Shown piece after piece: positions 46,708 through 55,190 of a stretch of 64,000 nt of DNA. Origin of the DNA: JALYXI01 sp963716685 (GTDB lineage: Bacteria > Acidobacteriota > Terriglobia > Bryobacterales > Bryobacteraceae); assembly GCA_963716685.1 (NCBI GenBank), contig CAVQTR010000006.1:434001-498000 (forward strand), written 5' to 3'. Under the pieces are notes generated by a model. The model saw only the letters and a program-made list of their open reading frames with translations. It did no database searches and was not told the DNA's origin. Every line of letters begins with the position of its first letter. The first letter of the stretch is position 1. A program made the position numbers and the translations under genes.

Positions 46708-47232
46708 ATGCATAGGTTTTTCGCCCAGAGAGCGGCACTGCTTTGCCTGGCGGCCCTCTCTTTCGCCGGCGTCGCGTCCGGGCAGTCCAAAGTGGCCATC
46801 ATCAATCTGCAGCGCGCGGTCCTCGAATCGGACGAGATCAAGAAGGCCTCGGCCCAACTCGAAGCCAAATACAAGCCGCGCCAGCAGGCCGCGGAGAAGC
46901 TGCAGCAGGATCTCGCCAGCATCAATCAGCAGCTGCAGAATGGCCAGGGCAAGCTTTCCCCGCAAGGCGAAGCCGATCTGCAGGGTCAGGGCCAGCGCAA
47001 GCAGCGCGAATTGCAGCGCATCAGCGAAGACCTGCAGGCCGATGTCGAGCGCGACCGCAACGCCATTCTGGGCAAGAGTTCTCAGCAGATGCAGGTCGTG
47101 GTCAAACAGCTTGCTGAAGCGAAGGGATATGACGTCGTGGTCGATTCGCAGACCACCATTTACTTCAAACCCGCGCTGGAGATTACAACCGAGGCAATCG
47201 CGGCCTACAACAAAGCATATCCAGGGAAGTAG
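46708..47232 (+). CDS. Skp/OmpH-family periplasmic chaperone
   Basis: A 174-residue protein with a signal peptide (ending ASGQ) and the Skp/OmpH layout: SKVAIINLQRAVLESDEIKKA, a long coiled-coil arm (about 50-130) rich in Gln/Glu, and a C-terminal KGYDVVVDSQTTIYFKPALEIT. It holds unfolded outer-membrane proteins in the periplasm and so serves BamA. ATG 46708 has an AAGGAG ribosome site 11 nt upstream; a TTG at 46699 is less likely. Confidence 0.9.
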   Translation: MHRFFAQRAALLCLAALSFAGVASGQSKVAIINLQRAVLESDEIKKASAQLEAKYKPRQQAAEKLQQDLASINQQLQNGQGKLSPQGEADLQGQGQRKQRELQRISEDLQADVERDRNAILGKSSQQMQVVVKQLAEAKGYDVVVDSQTTIYFKPALEITTEAIAAYNKAYPGK

Positions 47233-47235
47233 ACT
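47230..47235 (+). promoter_or_regulatory. TAGACT -10 box overlapping the stop of the skp-like gene
   Basis: TAGACT begins at the skp-like TAG stop and ends 6 nt before the GTG at 47242, giving leaderless-type spacing. Confidence 0.4.
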
Positions 47236-47241
47236 GTAAAC

Positions 47242-47733
47242 GTGGCGGGCTACCTGGACCAGTACGGCGCGGGCGAGGAGCGCCGCGAAACTGTTATCAA
47301 GCGTCTGGTAGTCACCACCTTCCTCGTAATCTTCTTCGGTCTGCTCGGGTGGTACCTGTTTAAGAATTTCCCTCAGGTACATCAGGTCAAACAGTTCCTG
47401 GCGCTGGTTCGCAATAAGGATTATCAGGGCGCCTACCGCGCATGGGGCTGCAACCCGCAGTCCCCCTGCCCCGGTTATTCCTACGAAAAGTTCATGGAAG
47501 ACTGGGGTCCGCCCGCAACGTCGGGTGCCGTCCGCATCGCCGACGCGGAATCCTGCAACGCCGGCGTCATTATCTCGGTCGATCTGAATCCGCAGCGTCG
47601 CGAGCAGCTCTGGGCGCAGAAGGGGATGAACTCACTGAGTTTCTCCCCCTATCCCAACTGCCCCGGGAAAAGCCCTCTTTCCAACATGATTCACCAGACG
47701 GTAGGAAAATTGCGGACGCCTTTCCTGAATTGA
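47242..47733 (+). CDS. Single-pass membrane protein of unknown function
   Basis: A 163-residue protein with a short cytoplasmic N-terminus, one membrane helix at about 20-43 (LVVTTFLVIFFGLLGWYLF) and an extracytoplasmic domain with five cysteines (WGCNPQSPCPGYSY; ESCNAG; YPNCPG). The layout, helix then 'FLALVRNKDYQGAYRAWG', resembles small DUF-type lipid-facing proteins but I do not recognise it. GTG start 9 nt after the skp-like stop. Confidence 0.7.
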   Translation: MAGYLDQYGAGEERRETVIKRLVVTTFLVIFFGLLGWYLFKNFPQVHQVKQFLALVRNKDYQGAYRAWGCNPQSPCPGYSYEKFMEDWGPPATSGAVRIADAESCNAGVIISVDLNPQRREQLWAQKGMNSLSFSPYPNCPGKSPLSNMIHQTVGKLRTPFLN

Positions 47734-47759
47734 CGATTGTGAGATAACGGTTAAATCAA

Positions 47760-48896
47760 ATGAGCTCCACGACAACCACGACAGGCGCGGGACTGGAAGG
47801 CGTAGTCGCCGGCGAATCCGAGATTTGCTACATAGATGGCTACAACGGAGTACTCAGCTACCGTGGTTACAATATCCACGAACTGGCCGAGCACGCCACC
47901 TTCGAAGAGGTCGTCTTCCTGCTCTGGCGCGGCAGTCTGCCGTCTCAGGCGGAACTCGCGCAATTAAAACAGGAGCTTTCCGCTAATTACGGCCTCCCCC
48001 AGGAAGTAATTGCCTTCCTCGGCTCAGCCCCCAAATCGGCTCAGCCTATGGACGTGCTGCGCACCGCCGTTTCCATGCTGAGCCTGTATGATCCGCTCGC
48101 GCGCGACATGTCGCCCGAGGCGAATGCGCAAAAAGCGGCGAAGCTGATGTCGCAGACGTCGTCGATCGTCAGCACTTACGACCGCCTGCGTAACGGCAGG
48201 GAAATCGTTCCTCCGGATCCCAGCTTAAGCTTCGCCGCTAACTTCCTTCTGGCTCTCACCGGAAAGGCTCCGGATGAGGTTATGTCGCACACCTTCGACG
48301 TCGCGCTCATTCTGCATGCCGACCACGAACTGAATGCTTCCACCTTCGCGGCGCGCGTCACTGCGGCCACCCTGTCCGACATCTACTCGTGCGTCACTTC
48401 GGCGATTGGTGCGCTGAAAGGACCGCTGCACGGCGGCGCGAATGAGGATGTCATCCGCATGCTGCTCGAAGTGGGCGATGCCGATAAAGCCGTCGAACGC
48501 GTCCACGCCATGCTGGCGCGCAAAGCCAAAATTCCTGGTTTCGGCCACCGCGTCTACCGCACTGAGGATCCGCGCGCTACCCATCTCCGCGGCTTCAGTG
48601 AAGCCATTGGCAAGAGCACAGGCCAGGAGAACCTGTACCTAATGTCGAAGCGCGTGGAAGAAACCATTAAGACCGAGAAGAAGCTCAATGCCAACGTGGA
48701 TTTCTACTCCGCTTCCACGTACTACTCTCTCGGCATCCCCATCGACCTCTTCACACCCATATTCGCCATCAGCCGCATGTCCGGATGGACCGCTCACATT
48801 CTCGAGCAGTATCACAACAATCGCCTGATCCGCCCCCGCGCCGAGTACAAAGGCAAGCCCGACGGTCAGACCTGGATTCCGCTGGAGAAACGGTAG
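47760..48896 (+). CDS. gltA: Citrate synthase
   Basis: A 378-residue citrate synthase (type I/short Gram-positive-like size) that condenses oxaloacetate and acetyl-CoA. Catalytic residues are visible: His in GPLHGGANEDVIRML, His in IPGFGHRVYRTEDPR, Asp in NANVDFYSASTYYSLGIP. Other family motifs: GYNGVLSYRGYNIHELAE and HADHELNASTFAARV. The short form lacks the N-terminal NADH-binding extension of E. coli GltA, so NADH control is not expected. Confidence 0.94.
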   Translation: MSSTTTTTGAGLEGVVAGESEICYIDGYNGVLSYRGYNIHELAEHATFEEVVFLLWRGSLPSQAELAQLKQELSANYGLPQEVIAFLGSAPKSAQPMDVLRTAVSMLSLYDPLARDMSPEANAQKAAKLMSQTSSIVSTYDRLRNGREIVPPDPSLSFAANFLLALTGKAPDEVMSHTFDVALILHADHELNASTFAARVTAATLSDIYSCVTSAIGALKGPLHGGANEDVIRMLLEVGDADKAVERVHAMLARKAKIPGFGHRVYRTEDPRATHLRGFSEAIGKSTGQENLYLMSKRVEETIKTEKKLNANVDFYSASTYYSLGIPIDLFTPIFAISRMSGWTAHILEQYHNNRLIRPRAEYKGKPDGQTWIPLEKR

Positions 48897-48900
48897 ACCG

Positions 48901-49173
48901 GTGGACGAGCGCGCTTACTACTCCGAATCCCCGACCACCAAACCGGCGTCTCTGAACTGCCCGCATTGCCGCACCCAGGACAGCTACGACCTGCGGTGGA
49001 TGGTGCGCAAAAAGAAAGACCGCCTGCCTCCCGGTGGCGATGAACGCGATCGCGCCAAATTCGCCAAAGCCCAAAGCTATATGGTATTGCTGGACGACAA
49101 AGTGTCCTGCAAGAATCAACGCTGCCGCCGGCCGTTTGAAATCTCCGGCGTTAAAACAGTAGCCTTCCTCTAA
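48901..49173 (+). CDS. Small CxxC zinc-ribbon protein, unknown
   Basis: A 90-residue protein downstream of gltA (GTG start). One CxxC pair (LNCPHCRTQDSYDL) near residue 20 and another CxxxxC (VSCKNQRCRRPF) near 70 could hold one zinc. The middle is charged (RKKKDRLPPGGDERDRAK). No leader. It is probably in one message with gltA; function unknown. Confidence 0.65.
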   Translation: MDERAYYSESPTTKPASLNCPHCRTQDSYDLRWMVRKKKDRLPPGGDERDRAKFAKAQSYMVLLDDKVSCKNQRCRRPFEISGVKTVAFL

Positions 49174-49213
49174 GTCAGATCGATCCGGCGTTAATTTGCC
49201 GAATCGACCTGAC
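49174..49213 (+). terminator. Hairpin terminator after the gltA operon
   Basis: A 14-bp stem with two mismatches: GTCAG-A-TCGAT-C-CGGC pairs with GCCG-A-ATCGA-C-CTGAC around GTTAATTT. A short T run (49220-49223) follows, directly after the TAA at 49173. It sits between convergent genes. Confidence 0.6.
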
Positions 49214-49229
49214 CGCCTGTTTTACCAGG

Positions 49230-52200
49230 TTAGAAGTAAAGCTTCAGCGCCAGCTGCAGATTGCGGGGGCTGTTGATCTGGCTTCCCGAACCCGTCAGTA
49301 CGCCGAAAGTCTGGCTTTGCAGCTGCGTGCTTCCGGTTCCGAAGCGAACGCGGTTGAACACGTTGAAGCCTTCCGCGCGGAACTCCATCCGAACCTGCTC
49401 GTGAATGGGGAATACGCGGGTGATTGAAATGTTCTCCGTCAGATTCGGGAAGAGCCGCACCTTCGGATTGAACCGCGTGGCGTTGCCGATACCGGCAAGC
49501 GCCGTGCCCGATCCCTGGACGGGGAACGGACCCGTTCCATAAGGAACGAAGAAGCTGTCCACCTGCGGATTGAAGCTGCCGCTGTAGCTGGACCGCCACC
49601 CGTTGTACGACGTGATATACGCCGGCACGCGGGTAGAGCCGGAATCTCCCGGAGCATAGATCGGAAGCGTGTTGGAAGTGCTCACGCCCACCGGAATGCC
49701 GCTCGCGTAAAGATTGATGGACGAGACGCGCCAGTTACCCAGAATCCACGCCGCCGGGCCTGAGGTCAGGAACTGCTTGCCCTTTCCGACCGGCAGATCG
49801 TAGACAGCCGAGAACTTGAAGTCATGCGTCACGTCGTATTCGCCGATGGATTTCTCCAGCTTCCGGTTATACAGATCGGCCGCATACGCCGTGCCCCACG
49901 CGGAATCCGAATCGGTCAGCAGCTTCGAGAATACATACGAAGCCTGGAACGTCAGACCCTGTGAGTAGCGCTTCTGGAACTTCGCAATCAGCGCATGGTA
50001 AGTCGAGTGACCGCTGTGGTCGCCCTGGCCCGCATACGTATCGATCACGTTGTACTGCGGGAACGGACGCAGCGCCTGCGCTACCGTGCCTTTGAAGCCG
50101 GCGTATGGAGCCGTGATCCCCGCGTTGTTCGCCACGGTCGAGCCTACCTGGCTGTTCAAAACAGTAACGCTCTGCGCCACCGTGCCAAACGCCGTCAGAT
50201 AGCTCGGACTGATCTGGTTATAGTCCAGCAGTTCCGTCTGCAGATGCTCGCCCATCACACCGCTGTACTGCAGTTCGGCGAACATCGATCCGCCCAGCTG
50301 ACGCTGGATGGAGAAGTTGAAGTTGTCGTAAGCCGGCAGCTTCGTCGTTTCATTTCCCTGGAACCACGCAACATTGGTCCCGTTGGAAACCGCGGGATTG
50401 ATGAAAGGCGGCGCCGTGTAAGGCGGGAAGCCCTGATCGAGCGTGAACGTCGGCGTAATGCCGTTCGTCTGGTTGCTGTCCGTCTGCGTCAGAGTGAAAC
50501 CGGAGTTATGCGTCGACCCGCTGACCGAAACCAGCGCGCCATACGACCTCGCATACGCTCCGCGAATCACAGTTTTCGAGTCTTTCGAATAAGCGAAGCT
50601 CACGTGCGGGCCAAAACCCCACGGCCAGAAATTCGACAGAGTCCGGCTCCCTACGCAGCCGTTGCAGTTTCCCGCGAAGAGCACCGCGCCGGGCATGTCC
50701 GCCCGCTCCCGGGTTCGGAGTGGTAGGGGAGAAGTCCGTCCAACGATCGTCCAGACCGGTCGGAGGCAGGTTCCCGTCCCAGCGCACGCCAAGGTTCACA
50801 ACCAGCTTGGGGTTGATCCGCCAGTCATCCTGGAAGTAGCCGCCGAAATAATAAAACTGCTGTCCGATAAACCGAACCGTGTCGATCTGACCGCTGTCCG
50901 CATAGCCCAGCAGGAATGACGCGAATGCGTTGCCGCCCTGATTCGGATTCGTGCCGCCAGGCAGACCGGTCTCCTGATAGCTGAAGCCCACGCAGCCCGC
51001 TTCGCACTGCCGGCCAAAGCCGTTGTAGTGGTTCAGCTGATACATGCCGCCAAACTTGAACGTGTGCTTGCCGTTGATCCAGGTGAAATCGTCGTTATAT
51101 GAATAGACCGTGTTCTCGGAGCCGTTGTCGGCCTGTCCGCCCCACGTGCTGTAGGTGTCGCCCGTACCGCCCGAGAACAGATTCACCAGGTTCTCGTTGC
51201 AGTTCGGAACGTCCGGCAGACAAAACTTGCTCTTCCAGTTGCCGACATACTCCTGTGGCGGTTTGTGGTCCTGTGTCCAGTTGTTACCACCGGCATAGAA
51301 GTGATTCAGCTTGCGTCGGGCTGAACGTCCAGTCCCAGCTCATGCGGAACACGTCGGAAGCCTGCAGCAGATCGTTGTAGTTGGAATAGAGCCCCGGCAG
51401 CGTTGGCGGCCCGTCCGGACCGAACGTCTGGTGCTCGCGATCGTGACCCCAGTAACCCGAGATCCTTTGCTTGTCGGTGAAAATGTGGTCGCCCTTCAGG
51501 CTGTACTTGTTGACCGGATAGATCTGTGTCCCGCCGTTCTCCAGGTAGTTGTTAGCCACGTACGCGGCCGTGCCCGGAGCGGCTCCATTGTTGGGCACCA
51601 GCTTTCCGCTTGCCTGAAACACTCCCAGCGCCTGCTTGGCGGCGGGGCTCCACACACTCTGCGGAATCACGTTCCCGGGAAATACCTGCCGGGTCACGCT
51701 TCCATCCGCGTTTGTCACCTGTGTCAGCGGATTGTAAATCGGAATCAATGCACCCGTCGACGTCACCCACTTACTAAAATCGCCGTTGTACATCTCGGGC
51801 GTGGGCACCGTGAACGAGGTACCGTTCGCGCCGGTCCGGTTCCGGAACCCTTCGTAGGAGAAGAAGAAGAAACTCTTGTTTCTGCCGTTGTAGATCTTCG
51901 GAATGAAGATGGGTCCGCCTACCGTCGCGCCAAAATCATTCTGCTTATAGATCGAGATCGGAATGCGGCTGGCGTTGCTGAAGAAGTTGTTGGCATCGAA
52001 ATCGTTGTTGCGCAGGAACTCGTAAGCCGACCCGTGGAACTGGTTCGTTCCCGACTTCGACGCATACGTCAGGTTACCGCCGCCGGCGTGCCCGTATTCC
52101 GCCTTATAACCGTTGGAATCGACAGTGAACTGGTCAATTGCTTCCACGGAAGGGGAGTTCGATGCCACCCAGCTTTTCGAAAGCGCGCGGCTGGTGTTCG

Positions 52201-52792
52201 TCGAAACACCGTCCAGAGAAGTGCCGTAAGCCGCTACCTGGCCGCCACCAATACTAAAGCCATTGTCGCCGCCCAGATTCTTCGCATCCGGCGCAAGCGC
52301 GGCGAGATCGAAAGGCGTCCGGACCGTTCCGTTCACCACCAGCGGCAGATCGTCCACCATCTTGTTCTGCAGGGTGACGCTGTTCTTCGCGTCTTCTGTC
52401 TGCAGCTGCACGGCACTGGCCTGGACTTCCACTACTTCCTTGGAGTTGCCGATCTGCAGAATGGCGTCCGCGCGTACTGTCGCTGCGGCATCCAGTGTCA
52501 GCCCGTTCTCCTCGGCTTGCCGGAATCCTTCTTTTTCAATTCGAACGTTGTAAGTGCCGGGCGACAGACTGGGGACGGTAAACTCGCCCGAATCGTTCGT
52601 CACGGTATCCAAATGAACGCCCGTCGCTGTGTTGGTGATACCAACCTTAGCGGACGGTACGGCGGCGCCGGATGCATCCCGGACAGCCCCGGTAATTGTG
52701 CCACGCTCCGATTGAGCGAACGCACCAAATACGATAGCGAGTGTAAGGATGCATAAAGTAATAGCTCTCCTCACCCCAAACCAACAGAACAT
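49230..52792 (-). CDS. Oar-like TonB-dependent receptor, two frameshifts
   Basis: About 1187 residues. Leader FCWFGVRRAITLCILTLAIV, then a carboxypeptidase-regulatory-like domain (GTITGAVRDASGAAVPSAKV), plug (YGTSLDGVSTNTS; YGHAGGGNLTYASKSGTNQFHGSAYEF) and a large barrel ending LQLALKLYF with a terminal Phe. This is the giant receptor type common in Acidobacteriota. Extra bases near 51313 and near 50700-50716 break the frame; the total length exceeds a multiple of three by two, as expected for two insertions. AAGGAG lies 6 nt before the ATG. The ligand is unknown; the adjacent catabolic-type genes suggest a plant or microbial substrate. Confidence 0.85.
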
Positions 52793-52861
52793 ACGCAGTT
52801 CTCCTTCGGCCCCTTAGACCTGTTTCATTGGACTTTAGCACAAATGGAGTTATTTTGAAAC

Positions 52862-53581
52862 ATGAAACAAATTACTGCGCTCTTCGGAATTGTCCTCGCC
52901 GCCGCTTCCGTTTGGGCTTTCGCGCAGACACCCGGCGATTCCCTGGTGGAAGGGTTCCGCACCGTCGAGGTCGCCTCCGTAGCCGACGCCATGGAGCAAC
53001 TCTATGGACAGCGCGCCTGGATGTCGCACGACATGCGGCCGCTCATCACCTCTAAATTCGCCGGCCCGGCGGTAACCGTCATGATGAAGAAGGAAGAGCA
53101 TAAGGAGGGAGCGGCGGCCTCGTCCGGTATGCTCGACGCCATCGATTCGGCCCCTGCGGGCTCCGTCTATGTGATGGTGCTCGAAAACGGCGTCGACTAC
53201 GCCGGCATCGGCGGCCTGATGGCCACCGCTATGAAATACCGCGGGATGGCCGGCGCCGTCATCGATGCCTCCGTCCGCGACACGCCACAGATTCGCAAAC
53301 TGCAGTTCCCGGTGTTCAGCCGCGGCGTCGCGCCTTCCACCACCATCAATCACTACCGCTTTGCCGGCGTCAACGTGCCAGTCACCTGCGCAGGTGTGCG
53401 CGTCAATGCGGGCGATTTCATCGTTGCCGATGAAGACGGCGTAGCCGTAGTGCCACGCGCACACGCAGCCGATGTCCTCAAAAAAGCGCAGGATCTGGAC
53501 GATACCGAACACCGCATGCTGCCTTTCATCGAGAAGTTCCGTTCCATCAAGGAAGCTGTCGCGAAGTTCGGCCGAATCTGA
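52862..53581 (+). CDS. Exported RraA-like protein, copy 1
   Basis: A 239-residue protein of the RraA/HMG-CHA aldolase fold, but with a signal peptide (MKQITALFGIVLAAASVWAFAQ), so it acts in the periplasm or outside. The core motif is GGLMATAMKYRGMAGAVIDASVRD: Arg-Asp are kept, but the residue 21 before Arg is Gly where HMG/CHA aldolases have Asp (D-x20-R-D). True RraA inhibits RNase E in the cytoplasm, so that role is excluded here. It is followed by a second exported paralogue. Confidence 0.82.
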   Translation: MKQITALFGIVLAAASVWAFAQTPGDSLVEGFRTVEVASVADAMEQLYGQRAWMSHDMRPLITSKFAGPAVTVMMKKEEHKEGAAASSGMLDAIDSAPAGSVYVMVLENGVDYAGIGGLMATAMKYRGMAGAVIDASVRDTPQIRKLQFPVFSRGVAPSTTINHYRFAGVNVPVTCAGVRVNAGDFIVADEDGVAVVPRAHAADVLKKAQDLDDTEHRMLPFIEKFRSIKEAVAKFGRI

Positions 53582-53587
53582 TAGGCT
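53582..53587 (+). promoter_or_regulatory. TAGGCT -10 box, leaderless-type
   Basis: TAGGCT starts right after the previous TGA stop and ends 8 nt before the ATG at 53596. Confidence 0.4.
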
Positions 53588-53595
53588 GATCGGCC

Positions 53596-54468
53596 ATGAT
53601 GATCCGATTTCTACTTCTCATCTCCCTGGCGCAGGGACTGCAAGCGCAGATCTTTACTCTCACCCACGACCAGCTCATGAAGTACACCGCCGCGAATCCG
53701 TATGAACGGTTTCCCGACGGCCGCCCGAAGGTCCCCGATCAGCTGCTCGAAAAGGTGAAAGGTCTCTCCATCGAAGAGATCTGGCAGGTGCTTCCAGGCA
53801 AGGGCTATCATCACCAGTTCGCCGGCGAATTCAAGATCATGCACCCCGATCTCAAGCTGGTCGGCCGCGCCGTCACGTTGCAGTTCATGCCCATGCGGCC
53901 CGACCTGCAGGTGCCTTCCGATCCCAACACCGGCAACTCCGGGCCGCGCATTGCTGGCCATCAGCGCTTCATCGATTCCCTGCAGCCTGGCGATGTTGCC
54001 GTGGTCGATCTGTTCGGCAAAATCGAAGGCGGCACCGTCGTCGGCGATAACCTGGCCAGCGCCATCTACAGCGCCACCAAAACCGGACTGGTGGTCGATG
54101 GAGCTATCCGCGATCTGGAAGGCATCTTTCCCATTCACATGCCGGTCTATTACAAAGGCGTCCATCCTTCGGCGATCGATTACACCAGCGTCATGCTGAC
54201 CGGGGTCAACATTCCCGTGAAGATCGGCGATGCAACGGTGATGCCCGGCGACGTTGTGTTTGGCGATCGCGGCGGACTCTACTTCATCCCGCCGGCGCTG
54301 GTAAAAGAAATCGTGGATAAAGCCGAAGTCACCCACATTCACGATGAGTGGACCAAGATGAAGTTCGCCACTGGCAAATACAAGTCCAGCGATATCTATC
54401 CCAGCCCGCACGATCCGGCACTAAAAGCAGAGTATGCCGAGTATCTGAAGCAGCACCTCGGTAAGTGA
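53596..54468 (+). CDS. Exported RraA-like protein, copy 2
   Basis: A 290-residue exported RraA-fold protein (leader MMIRFLLLISLAQGLQAQ). The catalytic motif of HMG/CHA aldolases, D-x20-R-D, is intact: GDNLASAIYSATKTGLVVDGAIRDLEG. It has an extra N-terminal segment before the fold (TLTHDQLMKYTAANPYERFPDG). It may cleave or decarboxylate an oxo-acid outside the cytoplasm, which is inference. A 4-bp overlap couples it to the DUF72 gene. Confidence 0.83.
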   Translation: MMIRFLLLISLAQGLQAQIFTLTHDQLMKYTAANPYERFPDGRPKVPDQLLEKVKGLSIEEIWQVLPGKGYHHQFAGEFKIMHPDLKLVGRAVTLQFMPMRPDLQVPSDPNTGNSGPRIAGHQRFIDSLQPGDVAVVDLFGKIEGGTVVGDNLASAIYSATKTGLVVDGAIRDLEGIFPIHMPVYYKGVHPSAIDYTSVMLTGVNIPVKIGDATVMPGDVVFGDRGGLYFIPPALVKEIVDKAEVTHIHDEWTKMKFATGKYKSSDIYPSPHDPALKAEYAEYLKQHLGK

Positions 54469-55190
54469 GCGCGGAAATCCGGATCGGTACTTCCGGATGG
54501 CACTATAAGCACTGGCTGAGCACGTTCTATCCGCCCCGCCTTGCCGCGTCGAAGATGCTCGCTTTTTATCAGGAGCGCTTCGACACTGTTGAGTTGAACA
54601 ACACCTTCTACCGGCTGCCGGCGGAAAAGGCCGTGGAGTCATGGCGGGAGTCCTCTCCCGCCAACTTCGTGTTCGCCGTGAAAGGCAGCCGGTTTATCAC
54701 TCACATGAAGAAGCTGAAGGACCCGCAGGCCGGTCTGGACCGGTTCTTCGCCCGGGCCGACCTGCTGGGTGAGAAGACCGGCCCGGTGTTATGGCAGCTG
54801 CCTCCCAACTGGACGCTGGATCTGGACCGGCTGCGGAACTTTCTGGGCGCGCTTCCCTCGTGGCATCGGTACACCTTCGAGTTTCGCAATCCAACCTGGA
54901 ACACGCCCGAAGTGCTCGCCTTACTTCGTTCCTATAACGCCGCTTACTGCGTCTATGACCTCTCCGGCTACCAGTCGCCGGTCGAAGTCACGGCTGATTT
55001 CGCTTACATCCGCCTGCACGGACCCGGCGGCAAATATCAGGGCAGCTACAGCGAGGAAGCGTTGTCCGGGTGGGCCAGCCGCATCTCGCAGTGGCGCAGG
55101 TTCCTGCGCGCCGTATACGTCTATTTCGATAACGACGATTCCGGCTTTGCGGCTCACAACGCTCTGCGCCTGCGCCAACTGGTCGGCTAG
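54465..55190 (+). CDS. DUF72 family protein
   Basis: A 241-residue TIM-barrel DUF72 protein: IRIGTSGWHYKHWLSTFYP, FDTVELNNTFYRLP, FVFAVKGSRFITHMKKLKD, VLWQLPPNWTLDLDRLRNFL and YIRLHGPGGKYQGSYSEEAL are all typical. No leader; cytoplasmic. The biochemical activity of DUF72 is unknown. GTG start inside the stop of the preceding gene (GTGA); its own stop overlaps that of the convergent receptor (CTAG). Confidence 0.93.
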   Translation: MSAEIRIGTSGWHYKHWLSTFYPPRLAASKMLAFYQERFDTVELNNTFYRLPAEKAVESWRESSPANFVFAVKGSRFITHMKKLKDPQAGLDRFFARADLLGEKTGPVLWQLPPNWTLDLDRLRNFLGALPSWHRYTFEFRNPTWNTPEVLALLRSYNAAYCVYDLSGYQSPVEVTADFAYIRLHGPGGKYQGSYSEEALSGWASRISQWRRFLRAVYVYFDNDDSGFAAHNALRLRQLVG

